Below, piece after piece: positions 19,201-27,895 of a DNA stretch of 64,000 nucleotides. The stretch is from a virus, in the IMG/VR virus record IMGVR_UViG_3300008116_000011, positions 1 to 64,000 of that record; one strand, written 5' to 3'. The notes beneath the pieces were generated by a model that saw only the letters and a program-made list of their open reading frames with translations, did not search any database and was not told the DNA's origin. The position numbers were made by a program, and so were the translations under genes. The number at the start of each line of letters is the position of its first letter. Positions within the stretch are counted from its first letter, which is position 1.

Positions 19201-20307
19201 AAGTGAAGGAGTAACAGTAACACTAGGAGTAACTGTAGTACTTGGAGTTATAGTTACTGTAGGTGTAATACTTGGTGTTATAGTAGAAGTTACAGTTACT
19301 GATGGAGTGATGGTAACACTAGGTGTTATAGTAGCTGTTGGTGTGATACTAGGAGTAGCTGTAATACTTGGTGTTATAGTATTAGTTGGTGTTATGCTTG
19401 GAGAAGGAGTTATTGTTGGAGTAACTGTAGCAGACGGCGTTATCGTTACTGTTGGAGTAATACTTGCTGTAGAAGTAATACTTGGTGTTATAGTGACAGA
19501 CGGGGTAATTGTTACTGTTGGTGTTAAAGTTGGTGTTACAGTTTCAGAAGGTGTGATTGTTACACTCGGAGTTATTGTGTTAGTTGGTGTTATAGTAGGT
19601 GTAACAGTAGCACTTGGGGTAACTGTTGCACTAGGTGTAACAGTAGCACTTGGTGTTATAGTAACAGACGGGGTTAAAGTTGGCGTTACAGTTTCAGATG
19701 GAGTGACTGTTACACTAGGTGTAACAGTAGATGAAGGAGTTACAGTTGGAGTTTCAGTTACTGAAGGAGTTATTGTTACTGAAGGAGTTACAGTGACAGA
19801 AGGGGTAACTGTTGAAGTAACAGTTACGCTTGGAGTTACAGTTACTGAAGGAGTTACTGTTTCAGAAGGAGTTACAGTTGGAGTACTTGTTAATGTTGGT
19901 GTTACAGTTACAGACGGTGTTACACTTGATGTAGGAGTAATTGTAGGTGTGTTAGTAACTGATGGGGTACGAGTTACTGTAGGTGTTATTGTTGCTGTTG
20001 GGGTTATAGATGGTGTTACTGTATTAGAAGGAGTTACAGTAGGAGTTACAGTTACACTAACACTAGGACTAGGACTTGCTGTAGAGCTAACTCCTGGAGT
20101 TCCTGATGGTGATGGTGTAATAGTAGCAGCAGGGGTTGTAGTTGTGCTAGGAGTAATAGTTGCTGTTGGAGTTATAGAAGGAGTAGGAGTCTGTGTTAAA
20201 GTAGGTGTAATTGTCACACTAGGAGTAAGCGCAGGAGTCGCTGTCATACTCACAGTGGGAGTTGGAGTTCTTGTAGGTGGGGGACTAAATATTATTATAA
20301 CAGACAT
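13255..20307 (-). CDS. Giant Thr-Pro-Ser hexapeptide repeat virion protein
   Basis: The protein has 2,350 residues. Residues ~5-1615 are almost entirely T-P-(S/T)-x-T-(V/I) units (18-bp period), followed by five non-repetitive cysteine-containing domains separated by more repeat. Two of these (about 1617-1720 and 1766-1866) are homologous (V-T-G-x-G ... G-x-Y-T ... V-N-G-x-P). The fourth has V-V-L-D-F-D-A-D-S-V-P-D. The repeat should be an extended, possibly glycosylated stalk, with the C-terminal domains as the tip. Position between tail genes suggests a long fibre or host-binding filament. There is no signal peptide. Such T-P-S repeats occur in other uncultured phages. Confidence 0.8.
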   Translation of the reverse strand: MSVIIIFSPPPTRTPTPTVSMTATPALTPSVTITPTLTQTPTPSITPTATITPSTTTTPAATITPSPSGTPGVSSTASPSPSVSVTVTPTVTPSNTVTPSITPTATITPTVTRTPSVTNTPTITPTSSVTPSVTVTPTLTSTPTVTPSETVTPSVTVTPSVTVTSTVTPSVTVTPSVTITPSVTETPTVTPSSTVTPSVTVTPSETVTPTLTPSVTITPSATVTPSATVTPSATVTPTITPTNTITPSVTITPSETVTPTLTPTVTITPSVTITPSITSTASITPTVTITPSATVTPTITPSPSITPTNTITPSITATPSITPTATITPSVTITPSVTVTSTITPSITPTVTITPSTTVTPSVTVTPSLTPSSTVTPSATITPTVTITPSVTETPTVTPSITATPSITPSTTFTPTVTVTPTITRTTSITPTPTITPSTSISPSITPTHTPTLTPFLSFSVTPSITPSISISPSITPSNTVTPSITPTSTVTPSATVTPSATVTPSATVTSTVTPSVTVTPSATITPSATVTPSVTITPSITATPSVTTTPSITATATVTPSVTVTPSATITPSITATATITPSATVTPSVTVTPTLTPSATITPTVTITPSATVTPTITPSNTITPSATVTPSVTITPSITPSATVTPSVTITPSITPTASITPTVTITPSATVTPTITPTNTITPSATVTPSVTVTPSATVTPSITPTVTITPSATVTPTVTITPSITSTATVTPSVTITPSITPTRTITPSATITPSVTITPSITPTNTITPSSTVTPSATITPTITPSNTVTPSATITPSVTITPSITPTRTITPSSTVTPSVTVTPSVTVTPSPTITPSITPTSTITPSITVTPSATITPTITPSRTVTPSVTVTPSITPSSTVTPSVTVTPTLTPSATLTPTATITPSATITPSITPTNTITPSATVTPTITPSRTVTPSTTVTPSVTITPSITPTRTITPTLTVTPSVTITPSSTVTPSVTITPSITPTITVTPSITPSITPTHTPTLTPFLSLSVTPTVTPSISITPTITATTTVTPSVTVTPTVTPSITPSITATVSPTLTPTSTVTPSVTASITPTRTITPSATVTPSATVTPTITPTNTITPSATVTPTITPTSSITPTPTITPTRTITPSATITPSITPTSTITPSVTVTPSVTITPSITPSSTITPSVTVTPSITATASITPTRTITPSRTITPSVTVTPSITPTATITPSVTVTPSVTITPSITPSSTITPSATITPTITPTSSITPTVTVTPSATITPTITPTRTITPSATITPSVTITPSITASPTVTPSSTITPSVTITPSITPTRTVTPSVTITPSITASPSITPTVTLTPSVTVTPSITASPSITPTRTITPSVTITPSITASPTVTPSSTITPSVTITPSITATATITPSVTITPSATITPSITASPTVTPTRTITPSITASPSITPTRTITPTVTVTLTVTPTATITPTITPTATITATATITPSSTITPSITASPTVTPSLTITPSATITPTITPTRTITPTITDTPTITPTTSVTPTITPSSTVTPSSTITPTVTRTASVTPTATITPTTTITPSITPTITRTPSRTITPTRTPTRSATRTPTVTRTPTVTTTPSPSSYDLSSICVTGAGSSQANGTYTVNGFVNGAPRYDKIGDANIQIRYSLANTLWELYDFNILQILYTTDAFAAPASRQVWENTWTLNGSGASPAPTVAKDACPEASPTPTLTITPTLTPTLTITPSITITPTRTPTKTITPTPTPTISVWINSNACVTGTGLTNGEGTYTFQNIVNGRPFYSRSYGGGLFSFQLYWDLNLFGIGNPGWRLYDTNSAVTFYSSADNVLYPWLVTNWNGSPPVTVTEGNCPDPTPTSTLTVTPSRTITPTLTPTRTITPSSTITPSITATPSITPSSTITPTITPSTTITPSITASPSITPSPSLPPTITPSASTSITPSITPSPSLPPTITPSRTTSVTPSITPSTSLPPTITPSRTPSVTPTTSPCPCFCGGTITNTGPTTNNISYQDCYGNTYNTSLEVSANLSLPCSSELGFFYLKYGSITGTQTFTVTYGTCDFNFPTASPTPTLTVSVTRTITPTPTLTRTITPSPSVALCSQAQSFSGGSAYPSSKTVSLGTDGGEVVLDFDADSVPDLFLVRFDGNIVIYAGYRGANSYRIGNSDRSSFTNSLTGKIDPVTGLTYPNINAYDVDSDGYPTVRSAAGSTSFIKTTSTTVAQVDVYAPMSTTVWYYTLNCPVPVPSITATRSPSPSITPTLTPTRSVTSTPVVTYSHGVLYCEGNTGTVISVNALNRFSYYRGTIGGCFEVISAASPSFLTGELFTPIDTDCSDAGCL
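17241..17280 (-). repeat. Copy 1 of a non-consensus marker inside the repeat array
   Basis: Encodes T-H-T-P-T-L-T-P-F-L-S-L-S-V-T-P, which breaks the hexapeptide pattern. A near-identical copy lies 1,686 bp away at 18927-18966. Confidence 0.8.
18927..18966 (-). repeat. Copy 2 of the non-consensus marker inside the repeat array
   Basis: Encodes T-H-T-P-T-L-T-P-F-L-S-F-S-V-T-P and differs from the 17241 copy by only a few bases. The pair points to an internal duplication of a block of about 560 residues. Confidence 0.8.
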
Positions 20308-20319
20308 ATTCTTATAGTG

Positions 20320-20511
20320 TTAGCTTGGATCAAAATAAGGGTCTACATTATAAACATAAGCCTGATAAGTCTCCCCAGAAGCAGTAGTAAATGTAGCACA
20401 TCCACTAACATTATTAGCATAAACTATTATATCTACATATTCATAATTATAATTTGTATCATAATATAATACAGAAGCGGTTACATCAAATGAAGCACTA
20501 GCGTATGCCAT
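20320..20511 (-). CDS. Small virion-region protein
   Basis: The 63-residue protein is Tyr/Ala/Ser/Val-rich and predicted to be beta-stranded, with one Cys in VSGCATF. It is immediately upstream of the giant repeat gene (12 nt) and may be a cap or chaperone for it. Not recognised. Confidence 0.55.
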   Translation of the reverse strand: MAYASASFDVTASVLYYDTNYNYEYVDIIVYANNVSGCATFTTASGETYQAYVYNVDPYFDPS

Positions 20512-20538
20512 TTTTATTTATATTTTTTAATTGTTCCA

Positions 20539-21534
20539 CTATCCTAAAGGCCCAGCAAATGTTTCAAATATAACACAAATCTCATCTCCATTTACATTAG
20601 CTGTGGCTAATATTAATTCCTCATATTGTGTTACACTTAATTCAAAAGAACATTCAGGGTCTTGTACGGTAATAATTATGCTCCCTGTATTGCTTGTTAG
20701 CGGAGATCCATAAGAACCTGTTACCTGGAATGTGTAAAAGGTTTGGTATACTCCAACTCCAAGGCCACTAAATGACATTGTTACAGTATTATTAGAACCG
20801 GTTGCAAAATAACTAACCTGTCCCCCAAACAATTGAATAGATTGATTTATAAGTGTGTTTCCTCGTAAATCATCATTAGTTAATGGAGATAAATTTAACA
20901 CAACAGGATCACCATAGTCACTTCTTATAATGTTAATAACATCATTATATGCAACAGGGGGTAAGGGAAATTCATTTTGAAGATTAGCATTTGTAATTAC
21001 TACAATACCTTCGGGATAAAATATATTTCCAACTTGTGTTTGTCCACTATATAGGTTTCCTTTACCATCATCTGTTATAACAAAAGCAGAAGAACTTAAT
21101 TGAAAAGTATAAGGTAAAACCTGCTCTCCAAACACACTAGGAGATATAGATAATATTTTTATAGAATCACTCACACCAGTTGGAAAAGTATTTATAAACC
21201 CAGGATCATTATTAAAATTAAAATATGATTGAGTTGGTCTTAACCCACTAGCTGATTCATAGTATATTGAAGAAGCAAGAGAAGCAGTTGATAAACTGCC
21301 TGAATATTGATGATAAAATAATTGGTTAATGAAATCATACATTAACCTATCATATTGCCCATTAGTTATGGGTTCCCCTTCAGGATTAAAAATACCTGGT
21401 ATGTTGGTTCCGTTATAAAAGCCAATATAGGGATCGTTTAAGGGTAAAGGGGAATAGTTAAAATTCCATTGTTTATTAGCTATAACGGGTGTTGTTATAA
21501 CATCTGAAGATTTTAACTTTTTGAATGATCCCAT
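20539..21534 (-). CDS. Virion structural protein (fibre or decoration)
   Basis: The 331-residue protein is rich in Ser, Asn, Tyr and Pro with beta-sandwich character. Its C-terminal 90 residues (VSYFATGSNNTVTMSFSG ... GSIIITVQDPEC) resemble an Ig-like domain. It lacks transmembrane or enzymatic motifs. It is placed within the tail gene run and shares the low-charge composition of its neighbours, so I call it structural. Confidence 0.6.
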   Translation of the reverse strand: MGSFKKLKSSDVITTPVIANKQWNFNYSPLPLNDPYIGFYNGTNIPGIFNPEGEPITNGQYDRLMYDFINQLFYHQYSGSLSTASLASSIYYESASGLRPTQSYFNFNNDPGFINTFPTGVSDSIKILSISPSVFGEQVLPYTFQLSSSAFVITDDGKGNLYSGQTQVGNIFYPEGIVVITNANLQNEFPLPPVAYNDVINIIRSDYGDPVVLNLSPLTNDDLRGNTLINQSIQLFGGQVSYFATGSNNTVTMSFSGLGVGVYQTFYTFQVTGSYGSPLTSNTGSIIITVQDPECSFELSVTQYEELILATANVNGDEICVIFETFAGPLG

Positions 21535-21555
21535 GTAGCAACATTATTATATAAA

Positions 21556-22581
21556 TTAGTAGTCTAATTTTACTTTAATTAAGGCCTCTTTAGTAAAGTC
21601 TTTTACTAATGGTCTACTTAATTTAGCAACCGCTAATAACTCGTTTTGGTCATTGTAAAGACCTACTGTTGTTATAAACGTTTGAGGATTATTAATTAAA
21701 GTAGAATAAATCAAATTACCATTATTGTCTATAATAGATGGATTTGTTGTATAGTTAAAGTCTTGATTTTTTACTCTTGTAAAGAAATAATGAGCAGCTA
21801 CATTTTCAGCAGATTGTAAAGCAAAATAAGCTCCTGCAGAAATAGTATTATAAAAAGCACCATCTACATCATTATCTGCTCCTGGAGTTTGTACTGTAGG
21901 GTTAAATCCTATTCCACCATCACCGGCTGACTTAGATAAGGCTGTTGGATTCAATACAATAATATCATTATCAGGGAATAAATATCCATAAATAGAAGCG
22001 TTAGTAGCTACGTTTGGAGATTGTATTCCTTCACTTCCACTAATTAATGTATAATATAATAAACCATTAGTAGTATAATTAGTAGTTGAACTTACTTGGC
22101 TATTATCTGTTAGTGAAATTACATTTCCTCCGTTAGAAAGTTTTAATGTTAAAGAACCAGGTTGAATGTGTTCTTTATATCGGTTTCTAGCTACGTTAAT
22201 AATGTATATACCATTTGGATTATCACTACCAAACTCAAAACTTCCGCTTTCTGTTCCTAACAATAGTGTTCTATATTGTCCATATACTACCCTAGTAGGA
22301 GTAATAGATGAGCTATCTGGTAATTGAGCAGTTACTGAAGGGTTAATATATGCAGAACCACTACCATATTTGTTACCATACTGTACAGCAAATTGTACTG
22401 AAGCAGAAGTAGAAAGTGAACTTCCTGGAGCTTCAGCATATACATTAAGGTAAAAAGAACTTGTAATTACAGTAGAGGTATAAAAAGTAGTTAATAAATT
22501 GGTATTACCACTCCACATTGGGCGTACTACCGTTTCAACACTTACTACTGAATCTTCTGGAGTATATCTTACAAATGACAT
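21556..22581 (-). CDS. Virion structural protein with C-terminal TVGLYN module
   Basis: The 341-residue beta-rich protein has repeated Ser/Thr strands (SSFYLNVYAEAPGSS, FEFGSDNPNGIYIINVARNR) and ends in TTVGLYNDQNELLAVAK, the module also found at 11575-11913. This module may be a docking segment for a common tail partner. The start at MSFVRYTPEDSV follows the previous gene by 10 nt. Confidence 0.6.
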   Translation of the reverse strand: MSFVRYTPEDSVVSVETVVRPMWSGNTNLLTTFYTSTVITSSFYLNVYAEAPGSSLSTSASVQFAVQYGNKYGSGSAYINPSVTAQLPDSSSITPTRVVYGQYRTLLLGTESGSFEFGSDNPNGIYIINVARNRYKEHIQPGSLTLKLSNGGNVISLTDNSQVSSTTNYTTNGLLYYTLISGSEGIQSPNVATNASIYGYLFPDNDIIVLNPTALSKSAGDGGIGFNPTVQTPGADNDVDGAFYNTISAGAYFALQSAENVAAHYFFTRVKNQDFNYTTNPSIIDNNGNLIYSTLINNPQTFITTVGLYNDQNELLAVAKLSRPLVKDFTKEALIKVKLDY

Positions 22582-22591
22582 ATGTTATGTA

Positions 22592-23254
22592 TTAAGAATT
22601 TGTTTTTGTTATTACTAATGGAACAGTAATTCTAGCACCGCTATCTCTACCTAATACTGTTATTGTAGTTGTAATTTGATTTGAATTTGAACCAAATAAA
22701 GTATTAATTGTAGTACCAGTCAATGTAAATGAAGTACCAATCAATGTTTGGCTTACTTGTGAACCAAGTGTTTGGGTAACACCGGTTGGAGTAACTTCAG
22801 CTCCAGCAACTCCTGTAGATGAGAATGTAGATAAATATCTAACATCACCTACTGTTACAGCATATCCATTAGCTTCAAATGTACTTGTAGCTCCAAGATA
22901 GTTTAATGTTTGAGGAGTAATTGTTAAAGTTGCACCTTGTTTTAAATTAATACTGTTATAACCAATATTGATTACAGGTAGTTTAGCCGTTCCTCTTGGT
23001 AATGTTACCAATTTATAAATCATAATTTGCGTATCATCAGGAAACGCTTCAATTAACGGCATTGCTTCAATAGCTTGACCATAAAAGGCAGAACCTGAAG
23101 GATTTTGAGGATTATATAAGGTATAATCAACTTCATCATCTGCTAGAGAAAATTGGGTAATTTGAAAAGAACCATCATTACGAGCCATTAGTTCTCTACC
23201 TTTAGCTGTTAAAACTGCATCAATTGTTACAGTATTATTATTTAAAATAGCCAT
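22592..23254 (-). CDS. Virion structural protein of T4-like Bacteroidota phages
   Basis: The 220-residue protein starts MAILNNNTVTIDAVLTAKGRE followed by LMARNDGSF and FSLADDEVDY. I recall this beginning as a conserved first domain in tail-region proteins of related phages. The rest is Thr/Ser/Val-rich beta structure ending ARITVPLVITK. The exact position in the virion is unknown. Confidence 0.65.
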   Translation of the reverse strand: MAILNNNTVTIDAVLTAKGRELMARNDGSFQITQFSLADDEVDYTLYNPQNPSGSAFYGQAIEAMPLIEAFPDDTQIMIYKLVTLPRGTAKLPVINIGYNSINLKQGATLTITPQTLNYLGATSTFEANGYAVTVGDVRYLSTFSSTGVAGAEVTPTGVTQTLGSQVSQTLIGTSFTLTGTTINTLFGSNSNQITTTITVLGRDSGARITVPLVITKTNS

Positions 23255-23273
23255 TTTTTACAATATATTTTGT

Positions 23274-23283
23274 TATAAATATT
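23274..23283 (-). promoter_or_regulatory. Isolated AATATTTATA box (putative late promoter)
   Basis: The minus strand reads AATATTTATA about 20 nt before the start at 23254, in a 48-nt intergenic gap and without a -33 box. Confidence 0.45.
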
Positions 23284-23302
23284 TAACTTTTATAAATTTA
23301 GA

Positions 23303-26300
23303 TTATGTTGTTGTATTAATTCCCACATCTATCAACTGTTGATTTACATTTTTCGTAATTTGATCAATATTATCTAGTACTGCTGGGTTGATATTTTGAG
23401 GTATGTTAAAGCCATAAGATGTTTTACCTACTGGTTTAGGAAAATCTAATATAATGCTGGTTTCGTCTTGTAATCTTTTTAAGAACAAAATTCTATAAAA
23501 TTTATTACATAAGTTTCCGAAGTATCCGTCTATATCTTCTTTAGTATAAATGTATACGTTTCCTGTTCCTCCTGCTATAGATGAACTTGCAACAGTATAT
23601 ACAAGTGCTGAGCCACTAGGGCTTTCGATTTGTGCTACTATTTTATCATTTTCTTCTAAAACGAATGGGTATAAAATATCTCCATAGGTAAGGTATAAAT
23701 TAGCATATGAAGCCGAAACAGCTGCATCTAAAGGATTAAAAAAGTAAGCAGGACCATAATACGGAGATAATGATGAACTTAAGAAAAAGGCATTTTGGGT
23801 TTGATCAACACATACCTTAGTATCAGTGGCTGTTAAAGTATTATTTGAAGGAACAACTTTTAAAATTCCACCTTCTTTTATTGTAGCAGAAGTTATTCCT
23901 GTTGTATTAGAGTCAACAAAAAATCTAAATTCTACTAAATCTCCAGGATTAGCAACTCCTAAAGTATCTACAATTACTGATCTTCTAAATGATAATAGTT
24001 GGGTTGATCCTCCACCTCCTGGGGCTGTTAATTGGCTATATAATTTTATAAAAGTATAATTAGAACTACTAAAGCCACTAGCTTGATCAGCCCAGAAAAA
24101 TCCTAAATTAGTTCTAAAAGTTTCTGAGTTAGCAAAAGAGAATGGTATTCCTGTTACTCTATATAACCTATAGGTAGTATTTGTGTTTATAGGTAATATA
24201 TTAAATGGAGTTGTATCTGTAGGTAAGTTATACTCATATATATCAAATCCTGTTGGTATTGTTATAGTCACAGATTGATCTTGTACTATAATATTACTAA
24301 ACCCGTTTGGAACTTGACCTAAAACTCCTCTATAAAACACATCATTAAATGGAGCTATAATCTTATTTTGATCAAGAAGAGTAGCACCTGCTGAGCTACT
24401 TAACCATACTTCCATACTAGCTGTAAGACTATTAACAGGGCTACTTACAGAAGCAGTAGCAGCAACATTAAAATTATAACTAAATTCATAGATACCATTT
24501 GCGGGTATTTGATAATAAGAAGATGTTACATTAATAGGAGTTCCTGTAGGATCAACTCCATTTCCTGGTCCAACGCCTGGGAAGAAATAAAGTCCATCAT
24601 TGTTGTTAGTATTAGTAGAATTAAATAAATTCCATACCTCATACATGTTTACAGATCCTATAAGTGAATAACTTGAAGAAGTAAAAGTAACACTTGATGG
24701 AATTACATCACCCTGATCAATATATATTGTAAAATATCTATTTAATATATTTTGTGAACCTAACTGAACTGGAACAAAAGCAGCACTTGAATCCCACTCT
24801 GCAGGAGTTGATTCATCTCCATAGGCATAATAAACAGGGAAATAAGCATATCCACTTTCGTATATAAATTTATTTCCATTAGTTTGTATCTGATTAGAAT
24901 ATTTTTGTGGATCAAATAAAGACACATTTAGTGTATCTCCAGTCTTAAATGTATTTTGTACTTCTACCCAATTTCTATTACGTTTATTTAGTTCAGTTAA
25001 TCTACCTGTTTCATCAACTAAATACTTTAATCTAACATTACTTTTATAAGGTAAATAAGTATTATCTACAACTTCAGTAAATAAACCTAATTTTTTAACA
25101 TAATAATTAATTACAGGAGAACTACCATAAGATACATCTCCAATAGACCATGTATTAAATAATCTACCATATAATTGAACACCATCATATCTTGGTGTAA
25201 CATATGAATGTAAAGAAAGATATGAATCTTGCAATTCAACTGATTCAGTTATAGAATAAGAAATATAATTAGCATTATTAGTTCCTGCAGAATATATTGG
25301 TACTAGTTTTTTTCTATATTCAGATGTTAAACTTACATCTATATTATTTTGCAATACATTAAAATCTGAATTTAAAAAGAAATTTTCAAATCTAGGAGAA
25401 TTATATTCTAATACAAATTCTGTACTACCACTAATAAACCCAGGAGGAACATACCCTACAGTATTGTTTACTAAAAACGGATTTCTATTGTTTTCTTCAA
25501 AAACTAAATAAGTATCAAGTTCAGAACCAGGTATAGCACCATCATAATAGTCGGCTTTATCTCCTGCTAAATAATAATAATAAGGATCATATATAGGTTC
25601 TAAAGAAGCACTATCTGTTGTAGTAGAAAATTCATTTGTTTGTGTAAATCTAGGTTCATATTGAGCAACCTTAGGTCGTTCAAGTACAGGTGATTTAATA
25701 GAAACACCTGTCCAAGTATTACCTCTGGCAGGAGTAAAGTCTTTGATCATTTTAAATAATGAATTATCAAAGAATTGTATTAATCTTATAAACCCACCAT
25801 AATCAAAAGGTTCATCAAATGTTTGCCCAAACCAATAATCACGTTCAAGTGATAAAGAAGGATATGTATTTAATTCTAAATCTCTAGGATCACCAATATA
25901 ATTGTCTATTACCCATGTTGGATCAACAGTAGTAATTGAAGCAGATACAGCAGCATCAATCTGTGTTTCTGGAGAAAATGAAACATCAATAAAGTGTAAA
26001 TCTTGGCTTTTTATAGCTCTAGACGAAGTTGGAGATGTTTCTAAACGTTTAATTGAAGATAAAACACTACCTGTAATAGTATTTGAACCTAAAGTAATTT
26101 TATTTGGGTTGTATCCTTTTAAATCCTGATAATCTGTTGTACCCCCATATTCTTTAATAGGAAGAATAGAACCAGTAATACCAAATGCAGTAATTAAACC
26201 TTGTAATCCACCATGTGATCCTTTAGTTTTAAATAAATAAGGTAAATTATGGTATAATCTTTTATAGTTATCTAATACTAAATCTTTTCTAGGTACGTTA

Positions 26301-27895
26301 TTTAAAAAACTACTTGATGGAGAATAATCACCATTAAAATCAACACTACCACTATATCCACCTACTTGATAATCAAGTACAGTTTGGTTACCTTGGGAAT
26401 TATAAAGTTTCATCCCAAATGATTCTAACCATTCATATACTAAATCTTGAGATATACCTTTATTTAAATTATTATCATTATCCCATACATCCGTTAATTT
26501 ATCTATATAAATCCAAATATTATCAAAATATTGACCTATCATATTAACAAACGTAATATAAGGTAAATAGTTATCCGGATCTTCTAATATATAAGAAGGT
26601 ATAGTATCTATTAAAATATCTTTATTATCTATATCATAAGCCACAGCTACATTAGAAGCAGTAGCATACCAACTTTGAGCTGTAGCTGAAGATGAAGCAT
26701 ATAGGCTATAAGGTTGGGTATTATTTGTTTTAGGATAAGGAGCTATATAATATTCAAGAAATGAACCTGTTTCTAATGTATATTCTACAATAGAAGAAGT
26801 TAATGAACTTGAATTAAAATATAAATAATATTCAAACCCATCAAATTTTGAAATAATTTCATTTAAACTAGAACTAGCTCTAGTTACAGAACCAATTAAA
26901 GATGGATTGCTAGCAGTTAAAGGAGTATTAACACTAATCTCAGATTGATAAGATTCAATCTCTCCTATTTTATACATAAAATTATACAACCTATTCTCAG
27001 CAGAACTGTAATGAACAAAATCATTAAGCGTGCTATAGTCTATATTAATATTAGTGTTTTGATTGTTAATAACATTTAAAACAACTTGATAATATGATCC
27101 TGTAAGAGATGATATAAGTTGAGTGTAATTACTATATGGTGTAGGTACTACTTCTTTAGTTTGTAAATCAATGTCAAAGTTAGGACCCTTTAAAGTAGGT
27201 TGTGGTAATGGAGAAATTAACTTATCAAGATTAAGATCAAATATGTACGGATTAATAATTTCCTCTACAATCCAAAAAGTATTTTTTAACCCTAAATTAG
27301 CAGGAAGTGGATTAGCCAATTTAAATAAAATACTAGCTTCTCCGGTGTCAGTAACAGTACTTAAAGCATTAACTGCTATTACTTGATTATTGTCTCCAAA
27401 ATTTAATATTACATAATAGTAATATGGAACTTCATTTTGTCTTTGAGTAAAATTAGTAACTATAGATAACAAACTTTCTGGAGACAACACAGTAGAGTTT
27501 ACTCTAATTTCTGTTCTGTCCGTAGAAATTTGTTGGATAAATAGTTGATTGCTAAATGGTTGACTAGCAATTTTTCTAAAAAAGTTATATCTAACTGTTA
27601 CTTCACCCGATTCATATCCTAAATTTTGGATATCCTGAATAGGATCTATTTCGATAGCAGGGAGTAAGCTTTGGGAATAACCTACATTAGAAGGTAATTT
27701 ATATGATTGATAATTATAATCCGAATTTAAAACACTTCCTCCAAGATCAAAAACAAAATATTCAATATAATCAGTAGAAGCACCAAATGTTTCTGACTGT
27801 ATACTAGGAACAAGTAATTGTTGATCCTGTAAGGGATAACGACTTACTATGTCTGTATCAAGAATCTGTCCTACTATTTTAATATTATCTGCCAT
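23303..27895 (-). CDS. Large baseplate or tail protein (1,530 residues)
   Basis: This is a very long, low-charge beta-rich protein with an N-terminal MADNIKIVGQILDTD and a conserved middle segment L-F-K-T-K-G-S-H-G-G-L-Q-G-L-I-T-A-F-G (about residues 555-575) followed by I-K-E-Y-G-G-T. I recall this segment from large baseplate-region proteins of myoviruses. T4 gp7 or gp10 are possible functional equivalents by size and gene order (next to gp6 and gp25 equivalents), but that is inference. Its start overlaps the small coil protein by 11 nt. Confidence 0.65.
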   Translation of the reverse strand: MADNIKIVGQILDTDIVSRYPLQDQQLLVPSIQSETFGASTDYIEYFVFDLGGSVLNSDYNYQSYKLPSNVGYSQSLLPAIEIDPIQDIQNLGYESGEVTVRYNFFRKIASQPFSNQLFIQQISTDRTEIRVNSTVLSPESLLSIVTNFTQRQNEVPYYYYVILNFGDNNQVIAVNALSTVTDTGEASILFKLANPLPANLGLKNTFWIVEEIINPYIFDLNLDKLISPLPQPTLKGPNFDIDLQTKEVVPTPYSNYTQLISSLTGSYYQVVLNVINNQNTNINIDYSTLNDFVHYSSAENRLYNFMYKIGEIESYQSEISVNTPLTASNPSLIGSVTRASSSLNEIISKFDGFEYYLYFNSSSLTSSIVEYTLETGSFLEYYIAPYPKTNNTQPYSLYASSSATAQSWYATASNVAVAYDIDNKDILIDTIPSYILEDPDNYLPYITFVNMIGQYFDNIWIYIDKLTDVWDNDNNLNKGISQDLVYEWLESFGMKLYNSQGNQTVLDYQVGGYSGSVDFNGDYSPSSSFLNNVPRKDLVLDNYKRLYHNLPYLFKTKGSHGGLQGLITAFGITGSILPIKEYGGTTDYQDLKGYNPNKITLGSNTITGSVLSSIKRLETSPTSSRAIKSQDLHFIDVSFSPETQIDAAVSASITTVDPTWVIDNYIGDPRDLELNTYPSLSLERDYWFGQTFDEPFDYGGFIRLIQFFDNSLFKMIKDFTPARGNTWTGVSIKSPVLERPKVAQYEPRFTQTNEFSTTTDSASLEPIYDPYYYYLAGDKADYYDGAIPGSELDTYLVFEENNRNPFLVNNTVGYVPPGFISGSTEFVLEYNSPRFENFFLNSDFNVLQNNIDVSLTSEYRKKLVPIYSAGTNNANYISYSITESVELQDSYLSLHSYVTPRYDGVQLYGRLFNTWSIGDVSYGSSPVINYYVKKLGLFTEVVDNTYLPYKSNVRLKYLVDETGRLTELNKRNRNWVEVQNTFKTGDTLNVSLFDPQKYSNQIQTNGNKFIYESGYAYFPVYYAYGDESTPAEWDSSAAFVPVQLGSQNILNRYFTIYIDQGDVIPSSVTFTSSSYSLIGSVNMYEVWNLFNSTNTNNNDGLYFFPGVGPGNGVDPTGTPINVTSSYYQIPANGIYEFSYNFNVAATASVSSPVNSLTASMEVWLSSSAGATLLDQNKIIAPFNDVFYRGVLGQVPNGFSNIIVQDQSVTITIPTGFDIYEYNLPTDTTPFNILPINTNTTYRLYRVTGIPFSFANSETFRTNLGFFWADQASGFSSSNYTFIKLYSQLTAPGGGGSTQLLSFRRSVIVDTLGVANPGDLVEFRFFVDSNTTGITSATIKEGGILKVVPSNNTLTATDTKVCVDQTQNAFFLSSSLSPYYGPAYFFNPLDAAVSASYANLYLTYGDILYPFVLEENDKIVAQIESPSGSALVYTVASSSIAGGTGNVYIYTKEDIDGYFGNLCNKFYRILFLKRLQDETSIILDFPKPVGKTSYGFNIPQNINPAVLDNIDQITKNVNQQLIDVGINTTT

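Larger units (their letters stand above)
15460..20290 (-). repeat. Tandem 18-bp coding repeat array
   Basis: About 4.8 kb of the giant gene is a degenerate tandem array. Each 18-bp unit encodes a six-residue T-P-S/T-x-T-V/I step. Third-position changes keep neighbouring copies from being identical. The opposite strand is therefore stop-poor and shows long artificial frames rich in Gly-Val-Ile-Val. Such arrays are prone to length change by recombination and to assembly collapse. Confidence 0.9.

Noticed and set aside
15653-20317. Long plus-strand frames (up to about 540 codons) of Gly-Val-Ile-Val repeats
   Set aside because: They are mirror images of the T-P-S repeat array. The 18-bp unit lacks stops on both strands. 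No starts, leaders or non-repeat domains support them.
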